DNA of 12,902 bases from an uncultured Nitrosomonadales bacterium (lineage in GTDB: Bacteria; Pseudomonadota; Gammaproteobacteria; Burkholderiales; Gallionellaceae): positions 1 to 12,902 of the forward strand of contig CAIZNF010000614.1 of the NCBI GenBank assembly GCA_903934275.1, given 5' to 3'. This document shows, piece by piece, positions 6,772 to 12,902 of the stretch (positions within the stretch are counted from its first letter, which is position 1; each line of letters starts with the position of its first letter). Under the pieces are notes generated by a model. That model searched no databases, was not told the DNA's origin, and worked only from the letters and a program-made list of their open reading frames with translations. The position numbers and the translations under genes are program-made.

Positions 6772-7349
6772 ACTCAACCTCGCGCGCCCGCTATTGGTTG
6801 CCGCTGTTGCCGCTGCTCGGTTTATTGGGGGTCACTTACTGGTTGAACCAACAAGTACAACAAGAACTTACCAAGCCAAGCAGCGGCAAACGCCACGACC
6901 CAGATGCCGTTATGGAAAATTTTTCCGCTGTAAAAATGGATCAGCAAGGTGCGCCGCGCTTTATTATGAACGCTAAAAAAATGCAGCATTACCCGGACAA
7001 TGACAGCACCGAGATTGAAGCTCCCAGCCTCACCACGCTGTCTGCCGAACGCCCGCCAATCTATATTTTTTCCCAGCGCGGACTGGTTTCCAACAAAGGC
7101 GACGAAGTGTTTCTGCACCAAAATGTCAGGGTGGTGCGCGAGGCGAGTGCGGACCGCGAGGAGCTTACTTTGCTGACAGAATATCTGCATGTCGTTCCGG
7201 ATCAGGATATTGCGGATACCGATCATGCCGTCACCATTACGGATGCGCACAACACCACTCATGCAATTGGAATGGAAATGAACAACAATGCGCGCACCAT
7301 AAAATTGCTTGCACAGGTAAAAAGCGAATATGTACCCACAAAAAAATAA
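6768..7349 (+). CDS. lptC: LptC, inner-membrane LPS transport bridge protein
   Basis: 193 residues, near E. coli LptC (191). One membrane helix at about 9-26 (YWLPLLPLLGLLGVTYWL) anchors a periplasmic beta-jellyroll that takes LPS from the LptB2FG extractor and passes it to LptA. Family features include the DPDAVMENFSAVKMDQQGAP segment and the later LLTEYLHVVPDQDIADTDHAVTI block, which matches the typical ending of the domain. It starts in the ATGA overlap with the kdsC stop and lacks its own ribosome binding site. Its end overlaps lptA by 20 bases. LptF, LptG, LptD and LptE are not in the window. Confidence 0.93.
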   Translation: MNSTSRARYWLPLLPLLGLLGVTYWLNQQVQQELTKPSSGKRHDPDAVMENFSAVKMDQQGAPRFIMNAKKMQHYPDNDSTEIEAPSLTTLSAERPPIYIFSQRGLVSNKGDEVFLHQNVRVVREASADREELTLLTEYLHVVPDQDIADTDHAVTITDAHNTTHAIGMEMNNNARTIKLLAQVKSEYVPTKK

Positions 7350-7920
7350 ACTACTGCTGGCGGCGACACTGCTGCTGTTTTGCTCGCCAACCTGCTTCGC
7401 CGAGCGCGCTGACCGCGATAAACCGGTACATCTGGAAGCCGATCAGGTGTTGATGGATGATGCGCAGCACATCAGCACCTTCATCGGGAATGTACAGCTC
7501 ACCCAAGGCACCATGCTGATTCGCGGCGACAAAATCGTTGTGGTGGAAGATTCGGAAGGCTACAAGCACGGCACTGTTTATGGGCATACCGCCAGCTTCC
7601 GGCAGAAGCGTGAAGGCCTGGATGAATATGTGAACGGTTATGGCGAGCGCATCGAATATGACACGCGCGCCGAGACAGTGGACTTCTACGAGCAGGCGCA
7701 CGTCGTGCGCGATCTGGACGATGTGCGCGGCGAGCACATCACCTACAGCCAAAAAACTGAAATTTTCCAAGTACACAGCAGCGGCGCGTCAGTTGCAAAT
7801 AAGTTGCCCAAGCGGGTACATGCTGTGTTGCAACCAAAACATAAAAAAGAGACGATAAAACCATCTTCGCGGGATGCGTTACCGATCAAACCCAGCGTAA
7901 TTCTTTCACCTGCGGAGTAA
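7330..7920 (+). CDS. lptA: LptA, periplasmic LPS transport protein
   Basis: 196 residues with a clear signal peptide: basic start, hydrophobic [10 protein letters not shown], and a likely cut after A24 (SPTCFA|ERA). The mature part is an OstA-type jellyroll that polymerises head to tail to carry LPS across the periplasm; it starts with [14 protein letters not shown] and has [20 protein letters not shown], typical of the family. After about residue 155 comes a basic, Pro/Lys-rich tail of some 40 residues ([20 protein letters not shown] and on) with no clear fold. The ATG at 7330 lies inside the end of lptC, and no other start keeps the signal peptide. lptB begins two bases after its stop. Confidence 0.94.
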   Translation: MYPQKNKLLLAATLLLFCSPTCFAERADRDKPVHLEADQVLMDDAQHISTFIGNVQLTQGTMLIRGDKIVVVEDSEGYKHGTVYGHTASFRQKREGLDEYVNGYGERIEYDTRAETVDFYEQAHVVRDLDDVRGEHITYSQKTEIFQVHSSGASVANKLPKRVHAVLQPKHKKETIKPSSRDALPIKPSVILSPAE

Positions 7921-7922
7921 GC

Positions 7923-8645
7923 ATGAGCGAGTTACGTGCTGTCGGCCTCGTAAAAAAATATGGCTCTCGCACCGTGGTACATGATGCTTCGTTGTCGTTG
8001 CAAAGCGGTGAAGTGGTTGGGTTGCTCGGCCCGAACGGTGCGGGCAAGACCACTTCGTTCTACATGATCGTGGGGCTGATCGCCGCCGATGGTGGAGAAA
8101 TTTTTATCGATGATAAAAATATCACCCACCTGCCGATACACCGTCGCGCCCGCCTGGGGCTGGGTTACCTGCCGCAGGAAGCATCAATCTTCCGCCGCCT
8201 GACGGTGGCGCAGAATATTCAAGCGGTGCTGGAGTTGCAAGAGCTGGCTGACAAAGACATGCAGAACCGCATGGAAGAATTGCTGGAAGATTTGCACATC
8301 ACGCACATCCGAGATAACCCGTCCATCAGCCTGTCCGGCGGCGAGCGGCGGCGCGTGGAGATCGCGCGCGCGCTGGCGACCGATCCGCGCTTCATCCTGC
8401 TCGACGAACCATTCGCGGGTGTCGATCCCATCGCCGTGCTGGACATCCAGAAAATCATCCGTTTTCTCAAGGAACGCAACATCGGCGTGCTGATTACCGA
8501 TCATAACGTGCGTGAAACATTGGGCATTTGCGACCGCGCCTACATTATCAACGCCGGCTCGGTGATGGCTGAGGGCAAGCCGGACGAAATCATTTATAAT
8601 GAGGGTGTGAGGAAAGTTTACCTGGGCGAACATTTTAAGCTTTGA
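7923..8645 (+). CDS. lptB: LptB, ATPase of the LPS exporter
   Basis: 240 residues, the usual length. LptB dimers bind LptF and LptG at the inner membrane and use ATP to pull LPS out of the bilayer. Visible ABC motifs: Walker A GPNGAGKT (36-43), Q-loop YLPQEAS (Q85), signature LSGGE (137-141), Walker B RFILLDEP with E162, and H-loop H194 in [10 protein letters not shown]. The [19 protein letters not shown] segment and FAGVDPIAV after Walker B are typical of LptB. GGAG at 7914-7917, five bases before the ATG, fixes the start. It ends 43 bases before rpoN, the widespread lptB-rpoN arrangement. Confidence 0.97.
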   Translation: MSELRAVGLVKKYGSRTVVHDASLSLQSGEVVGLLGPNGAGKTTSFYMIVGLIAADGGEIFIDDKNITHLPIHRRARLGLGYLPQEASIFRRLTVAQNIQAVLELQELADKDMQNRMEELLEDLHITHIRDNPSISLSGGERRRVEIARALATDPRFILLDEPFAGVDPIAVLDIQKIIRFLKERNIGVLITDHNVRETLGICDRAYIINAGSVMAEGKPDEIIYNEGVRKVYLGEHFKL

Positions 8646-8688
8646 TGGCAAGTTGACAAAAAATAAGTCCCGGAACAAACACTGAGCA

Positions 8689-10128
8689 ATGAAACACGCG
8701 CTACAAATTCGGATGTCCCAGCAGCTGACGCTCACCCCGCAGTTGCAACAGGCTATCCGCTTACTGCAACTCTCCACGCAGGACATTCATCAAGAAGTCG
8801 CCCGAATGCTGGACGACAATCCCATGCTGGAATTATCCGAGGATGCGACACCTGGCACCCCCTCTTCAGACACATCATTTTCAACAACACACAGCAGCGC
8901 GGCCACGGGCGAGGCGGAACAAATTCACACCGATGACTGCGGCGCGGACAACTTTGGCGACGAACCGTCAGACTGGAATTTCGGCGGCGGCATGGCGCAC
9001 AGCGCAGACGACGAAGACGCAACTTACCCCGAACAAGCCGCCGAACAAGCCAGCTTGCGAGAATATTTGCATAGCCAATTATCCATCAGCTCTCTGGATA
9101 TCAATGACCGCAAGATGACTGGCTTGCTGATTGATGCGCTGGATGAAAACGGGTACTTGGCGCAAGACCTGAACGAGCTGGTGGAGCTGCTCCCCGCAGA
9201 ACTTGACATCACACTGGATGACCTTGAAACCGCGTTGGTGCAACTGCAACATCTGGACCAGCCCGGCATTGGTGCGCGCAATCTGGGCGAATGTCTTGCG
9301 CTGCAACTCAAGGCGTTACCCGAAGATACACCACAACGTGATTTGGCGATTCTTCTGGTGGATGACCATCTTGATATGCTCGCCGCACACGATTTTGCCA
9401 GAATCAAAAAGCTACTGCATTGTTCGGACGATGAATTGCGCGCCGCACAACATTTGATTGTAAGCTTGAACCCAAAACCTGGTTCCGAATTTGACCAAAG
9501 CATCGCCGATTACGTGGTGCCCGATGTGGTCGTGGAAAGGTACAAGAATAAATGGCGTGCACGGCTCAATGCGGAAGCAATGCCCAAGCTGCGCGTGAAT
9601 CAGATATACGCCAACATCCTGCAACAACGAGATGACAAAAACACCTCTCAACTCGCCACGCAATTGCAGGAGGCCAAGTGGCTAATCAAGAATTTGCAAC
9701 AACGTTTTGAGACCATCTTGCGTGTCGCGCAAGCTATAGTGGAACGGCAAGGCAACTTTTTCGAGCACGGGGCGATCGGGATGCGCCCGCTGGTGCTGCG
9801 TGAAATCGCCGATGAACTGGAGTTGCACGAATCCACGATATCACGTAGCACCACACAAAAATTCATGCTGACACCACGCGGCATTTATGAATTCAAGTAT
9901 TTCTTTGGCAGCGGCCTGCCCACGGGAAACGGCGGCATCTGCTCTTCCACCGCAATACGCGAGCTGATCAGGCAACTGGTCAGCACGGAAGACCGCCACA
10001 AACCGCTTACCGACAACCGCATGTCAGAAATTTTGGCACAGCAGGGCATAGATGTCGCCCGGCGTACCATAGCAAAGTATCGGGAAGTATTGCATATTCT
10101 CCCGGTAAATCTCCGTAAATCACTCTAA
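8689..10128 (+). CDS. rpoN: RNA polymerase sigma-54 factor RpoN
   Basis: 479 residues, standard size. Region I (1-50) is Gln/Leu-rich (ALQIRMSQQLTLTPQLQQAI), contacts enhancer-binding activators and inhibits melting. Region II (about 51-120) is acidic and variable. The core-binding domain follows (about 120-300), then the helix-turn-helix around MRPLVLREIADELELHESTI (from M365), and the RpoN box ARRTIAKYRE (457-466) that reads the -24 element; the usual box is ARRTVAKYRE, so I461 is a mild change. The protein needs AAA+ activators to start transcription, mostly of nitrogen, motility or surface genes. The ribosome binding site is weak (ACTGAGCA). Downstream hpf, ptsN, hprK and rapZ follow the common rpoN neighbourhood. 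Confidence 0.97.
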   Translation: MKHALQIRMSQQLTLTPQLQQAIRLLQLSTQDIHQEVARMLDDNPMLELSEDATPGTPSSDTSFSTTHSSAATGEAEQIHTDDCGADNFGDEPSDWNFGGGMAHSADDEDATYPEQAAEQASLREYLHSQLSISSLDINDRKMTGLLIDALDENGYLAQDLNELVELLPAELDITLDDLETALVQLQHLDQPGIGARNLGECLALQLKALPEDTPQRDLAILLVDDHLDMLAAHDFARIKKLLHCSDDELRAAQHLIVSLNPKPGSEFDQSIADYVVPDVVVERYKNKWRARLNAEAMPKLRVNQIYANILQQRDDKNTSQLATQLQEAKWLIKNLQQRFETILRVAQAIVERQGNFFEHGAIGMRPLVLREIADELELHESTISRSTTQKFMLTPRGIYEFKYFFGSGLPTGNGGICSSTAIRELIRQLVSTEDRHKPLTDNRMSEILAQQGIDVARRTIAKYREVLHILPVNLRKSL

Positions 10129-10142
10129 TAAAGGAGCACATC

Positions 10143-10469
10143 ATGAATCTTCATCTAACCGGACGCCATCTGGAAATCACCCCCGCCATTCGCGATTATG
10201 CGACCGGCAAGATCGGCAAAATCAAACGCCATTTTGACAACGTGATTGATGTCAATATTATTCTTTCCGTTGAAAAACTGAAGCAGAAAGCCGAAGCCAC
10301 CATCCACATCAGCGGCAAGGACGTGTTTGTAGAATGCGAGGATGAAAATCTGTACGCGGCGATTGATGCGCTGGTGGACAAACTGGATCGCCAGGTGATG
10401 AAACACAAGGAAAAATTGGCCGCACGCCGCCATGATGATTCCAGCAAGCATGTGGCAACAGAAGAGTAA
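10143..10469 (+). CDS. hpf: Ribosome hibernation promoting factor (short HPF/YfiA family)
   Basis: 108 residues, a short HPF, with a beta-alpha-beta-beta-beta-alpha fold suggested by LHLTGRHLEITPAIRDYATG, the ATIHISGKDVFVECEDENLY middle and the YAAIDALVDKLDRQVMKHKE helix. It binds the 30S decoding region and lets ribosomes pair into inactive 100S dimers when growth slows. It lacks the extra C-terminal dimerisation domain of long HPF, so a separate RMF-like factor may be needed; this is inference from other species. The start is firm: AAGGAG (10131-10136) lies six bases before the ATG. It is 14 bases after rpoN, its usual neighbour, and is followed by a terminator hairpin. Confidence 0.96.
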   Translation: MNLHLTGRHLEITPAIRDYATGKIGKIKRHFDNVIDVNIILSVEKLKQKAEATIHISGKDVFVECEDENLYAAIDALVDKLDRQVMKHKEKLAARRHDDSSKHVATEE

Positions 10470-10477
10470 ATTTTTGT

Positions 10478-10504
10478 GGGCGGCAGCAATGCCGCCCGTT
10501 TTTT
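10478..10504 (+). terminator. Intrinsic terminator between hpf and ptsN
   Basis: GGGCGGC (10478-10484) pairs perfectly with GCCGCCC (10491-10497) around loop AGCAAT, followed by G and six T (10499-10504). It starts eight bases after the hpf stop and ends about 20 bases before the ptsN start, within the 54-base gap. The gap leaves no room for a full promoter after it, so ptsN, hprK and rapZ would depend on readthrough or on a promoter inside hpf or rpoN. Confidence 0.85.
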
Positions 10505-10523
10505 GCTTGAGGACATTACGACG

Positions 10524-10985
10524 ATGAACTTGATCAGCAAAATCCTGCTGCCCGACAATATTCTGCTGGATACCGAATCCACCAGCAAAAAGCGCGTGTT
10601 CGAGCGCGTTGGTCTGCTGTTTGAAAACAACCAGCAAATTGCGCGTAGCCAGGTATTCGACAGTCTGTTTACCCGCGAAAAACTCGGCTCAACCGGCTTG
10701 GGGCAAGGTGTGGCGATACCCCACGGGCGTATTGCCAAACTGCGCGATGCAACCGCCGCGTTTGTAAAAACTTCCCATCCGATTCCATTCGATGCGCCGG
10801 ACAGTCAACCGGTGAACCTGATTTTTGTACTGCTGGTACCGGAGCGCGCCACCGATTTGCACCTGCAAATCCTCGGGGAACTGGCACAAATGTTCAGCGA
10901 CCAGCAGTTCCGCAATCGCCTGCTCGCCTGCGAAGACGGCGCTTGTATGCATCAGTTGTTTTATGACTGGAGCGGCACAGCTTGA
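10524..10985 (+). CDS. ptsN: PtsN, EIIA-Ntr of the nitrogen phosphotransferase system
   Basis: 153 residues. A PTS EIIA type-2 domain that takes phosphate from NPr/HPr and acts as a regulator, not a sugar carrier; known targets include potassium transport and sigma-54-linked or stress responses. The phospho-accepting histidine is H67 in GVAIPHGRI, after the TGLGQG motif. The NLIFVLLVPERATDLHLQIL block is typical. The ATG at 10524 is chosen since GAGGA (10509-10513) lies ten bases before it; a start at 10476 would put the terminator hairpin inside the gene. Only seven bases separate its stop from hprK. Confidence 0.96.
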   Translation: MNLISKILLPDNILLDTESTSKKRVFERVGLLFENNQQIARSQVFDSLFTREKLGSTGLGQGVAIPHGRIAKLRDATAAFVKTSHPIPFDAPDSQPVNLIFVLLVPERATDLHLQILGELAQMFSDQQFRNRLLACEDGACMHQLFYDWSGTA

Positions 10986-10992
10986 CATTTCA

Positions 10993-11931
10993 ATGAGCCA
11001 AGTTAACGTCCGGCAGCTATTCGAAGACAAGCAGGAGCGGTTGCAGCTCAGCCGTATTGCCGGAGCGGACGGCTCTGATCGGACTATCGACAGCGATGAA
11101 GCCGGCAATTCAAACAGAGATTTGATTGGACACCTCAACCTGATCCATCCGAACCGGATACAAGTGCTCAGCGAAACTGAATTGAATTATCTGCGCAATT
11201 TGAGCACGGAAGAACGCGGCAACATATTTCGCCAAATTGAACAAAGCTGTACGGTCTGCTTGATTGTTGCCGGTATCCATGAAATTCCGGCGGAGCTAAT
11301 CGCATTCGCCGATCAGTCTCACATTCCTCTGTTCCACTCACCCAAACTCAGCGTGCATTTGATGTGGCTGATCCGGCACTATCTGGCCAAGGAACTGGCC
11401 GAGTCCACCACGCGCCATGGCGTGTTTCTCGATGTGCTGGGGGTCGGTGTAATGATTACCGGCGAGAGCGCGGTCGGCAAAAGCGAATTGGGGTTGGAAC
11501 TCATCACGCGCGGCAATGGCTTGGTCGCCGACGATATTGTTGAATTACACCGTATTGCACCGGATACGCTGGAGGGGCGCTGCCCGGAGCTGTTGCGCGA
11601 CTTTTTAGAGGTGCGCGGCCTGGGCGTATTGAACATCCGTACCATGTTCGGCGAAACGGCGGTGCGGCGCAAAAAAAGCCTAAAGTTAATAGTGCATTTG
11701 CATCGCCCGCAAGGCGGTGATCTTGCGCAAATGGATCGTTTGCTGCTCAGCGCCACACATCAGGAAATTCTCGGTGTAAACATCAGCACCGTGGATATTC
11801 CAGTGGTCGCGGGACGCAATCTTTCCGTATTGGTGGAAGCTGCCGCACGCAATTTTGTCATGCAACAGCGCGGCATTAACAGCACGCATGAATTTGTTGC
11901 GCGGCACGACCAACTCCTGGTCGGTGACTGA
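10993..11931 (+). CDS. hprK: HPr kinase/phosphorylase
   Basis: 312 residues from the ATG at 10993, normal for the family. It phosphorylates and dephosphorylates HPr on a serine. The N-terminal domain spans about 1-135. The catalytic domain has H142 (TRHGVFLDVLG), a P-loop GESAVGKS (157-164), the acidic pair D180-D181 (VADDIVEL) and the family signature EVRGLGVLNIRTMFG. In proteobacteria without full sugar PTS it is thought to tune regulatory phosphotransfer to EIIA proteins. There is no ribosome binding site; with seven bases from the ptsN stop, translation is probably coupled. A farther upstream ATG (10825) lies in another frame of ptsN and is rejected. Confidence 0.96.
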   Translation: MSQVNVRQLFEDKQERLQLSRIAGADGSDRTIDSDEAGNSNRDLIGHLNLIHPNRIQVLSETELNYLRNLSTEERGNIFRQIEQSCTVCLIVAGIHEIPAELIAFADQSHIPLFHSPKLSVHLMWLIRHYLAKELAESTTRHGVFLDVLGVGVMITGESAVGKSELGLELITRGNGLVADDIVELHRIAPDTLEGRCPELLRDFLEVRGLGVLNIRTMFGETAVRRKKSLKLIVHLHRPQGGDLAQMDRLLLSATHQEILGVNISTVDIPVVAGRNLSVLVEAAARNFVMQQRGINSTHEFVARHDQLLVGD

Positions 11932-11943
11932 CCGAAACACAAA

Positions 11944-12804
11944 ATGCAGCTATTTCTGATCAGCGGCCTATCTGGCTCCGGCAAGAGCATCGCGCTCAAT
12001 GTGCTGGAAGACAGCGGTTATTATTGCGTCGACAATCTGCCTGCTGACTTGCTGGACACGCTTGTGCAGCATTTGCGGCATGCCGGTTACAGCAACATCG
12101 CAGTCAGCATAGACGTGCGTAGCGCCAACAGCGTGCAGCGATTACCGCCGCTGCTACAGCAAATAAAACAGCAAGGATTGGATGTGCATGTGCTGTTTCT
12201 GGATGCTCAGACCGAAACGCTGGTAAAGCGTTTTTCCGAGACACGCCGCCTGCACCCGCTCAGCGATGCCATGCCTCGAACGGATGGAACAACAGGGCGC
12301 ACTCTGCCGGAATGTGTCCGGCATGAACGCGAATTGCTCGCGGAAATCAGCGATATCGGCCATCACATCGACACCACTGAGCTTGATGCCAACGCGCTAC
12401 GCGCCTGGATAAAACAATTCATCAAGATGGACCGTGCGCGCCTGACGCTGCTGTTCCAGTCATTCGGATTCAAGCACGGCATCCCGCTGGATGCCGATCT
12501 GGTATTTGATGTGCGCTGCCTGCCCAACCCGCACTACAACCCGGAGCTTCGCCCGCTCACCGGTTGCGACACGGCGGTAATCAAATTCATGGAAAATATT
12601 TCCGATGCACAGGATATGTTCGGCGACATACGCAATTTTGTGGAACGCTGGCTACCGAGTTTCGTCGCCGATAACCGCAGCTATCTTACCGTTGCCATTG
12701 GTTGCACCGGCGGGCAGCACCGCTCAGTATATTTCGCCGAAAAACTCGCCCGGTATTTCGAACAGCGGCAACAAGTACTGGTGCGCCACCGTGAGCTCAC
12801 ATGA
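11944..12804 (+). CDS. rapZ: RapZ, RNase adapter protein
   Basis: 286 residues; E. coli RapZ has 284. It has a P-loop GLSGSGKS (8-15) in the N-terminal kinase-like domain and a conserved C-terminal domain with [35 protein letters not shown] and [17 protein letters not shown]. In E. coli RapZ senses glucosamine-6-phosphate and guides RNase E to the small RNA GlmZ, so controlling GlmS and cell-envelope precursor supply. GlmY/GlmZ RNAs are known mainly from enterobacteria, so the target in this organism is open. A few extra residues lie at about 109-118 ([10 protein letters not shown]) relative to E. coli. It starts 12 bases after hprK with no ribosome binding site. Other betaproteobacteria carry manX-type EIIA, ptsH and ptsI next; these would be beyond the window. 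Confidence 0.95.
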   Translation: MQLFLISGLSGSGKSIALNVLEDSGYYCVDNLPADLLDTLVQHLRHAGYSNIAVSIDVRSANSVQRLPPLLQQIKQQGLDVHVLFLDAQTETLVKRFSETRRLHPLSDAMPRTDGTTGRTLPECVRHERELLAEISDIGHHIDTTELDANALRAWIKQFIKMDRARLTLLFQSFGFKHGIPLDADLVFDVRCLPNPHYNPELRPLTGCDTAVIKFMENISDAQDMFGDIRNFVERWLPSFVADNRSYLTVAIGCTGGQHRSVYFAEKLARYFEQRQQVLVRHRELT

Positions 12805-12859
12805 CCCCATCAGCAAGGCCACTTTGCCATCCGGATTTCCCCGGTGTCGTTTTGACATT

Positions 12860-12875
12860 TGGCACTGTAAATGCC
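12860..12875 (+). promoter_or_regulatory. Possible sigma-54 promoter downstream of rapZ
   Basis: TGGCAC (12860-12865) followed after five bases by ATGCC (12871-12875). The GG at 12861-12862 and GC at 12873-12874 are separated by ten bases, the exact -24/-12 spacing for sigma-54. The -24 box is perfect; the -12 box keeps TGC but differs from TTGCA at two positions. Transcription would start near 12886 and leave the window to the right. Moderate support only. Confidence 0.4.
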
Positions 12876-12902
12876 CTTGTCGCGGCACATTAGTGCGGAT
12901 AA

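Noticed and set aside
8653..8681. TTGACA before rpoN as a -35 box
   Set aside because: The hexamer is perfect, but at 16-18 bases the -10 position reads CAAACA or similar, which is not a usable -10. rpoN is more likely read through from lptB.
12801..12893. 30-residue plus-strand frame whose ATG overlaps the rapZ stop
   Set aside because: No recognisable motif and no ribosome binding site; it contains the possible sigma-54 promoter.
1..12902. CRISPR arrays, tRNA or rRNA genes, insertion sequences, prophage
   Set aside because: No regular direct-repeat arrays, no RNA gene signatures and no transposase or integrase frames were seen on either strand.

Overview
The window looks like ordinary chromosome of a betaproteobacterium, most likely in the Nitrosomonadales (Gallionella/Sideroxydans/Nitrosomonas type). 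I infer this from the gene order kdsD-kdsC-lptC-lptA-lptB-rpoN-hpf-ptsN-hprK-rapZ, from an HprK kinase next to PTS-Ntr genes (common in betaproteobacteria, absent from E. coli), from the protein sequences and from the moderate GC content. No sequence search was run, so the genus is a guess.

Layout. Left part (85-2244): pmbA on the minus strand, divergent from darP (yjgA) on the plus strand; this pairing is widespread in proteobacteria. Next comes a membrane chemoreceptor gene (2391-4025) with a strong ribosome binding site and a possible sigma-28 promoter. The stretch 4026-5177 is the least regular part. It holds mntP (manganese exporter) on the minus strand, against the direction of its neighbours. 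Two copies of a short palindromic repeat flank mntP, a third hairpin element lies beside one of them, and there is a 22-codon remnant of a DUF5615 (PIN-like toxin) gene.

Right part (5178-12804): a tightly packed plus-strand cluster. kdsD and kdsC make Kdo precursors. lptC, lptA and lptB encode parts of the lipopolysaccharide transport bridge and its ATPase. rpoN (sigma-54) and hpf (ribosome hibernation) follow. After an intrinsic terminator come ptsN (EIIA-Ntr), hprK (HPr kinase/phosphorylase) and rapZ. The cluster therefore joins outer-membrane LPS biogenesis to sigma-54 and phosphotransfer-based nutrient signalling.

All large genes are known families with intact catalytic motifs, and I do not see a new multi-gene system. 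The points worth checking are small: a near-perfect extended -10 promoter that would make the kdsD mRNA leaderless, the repeat pair around mntP, the toxin remnant, a sigma-54-type promoter just after rapZ pointing out of the window, and the terminator that splits hpf from ptsN. The ends of the window (1-84 and 12805-12902) hold no gene I can identify.
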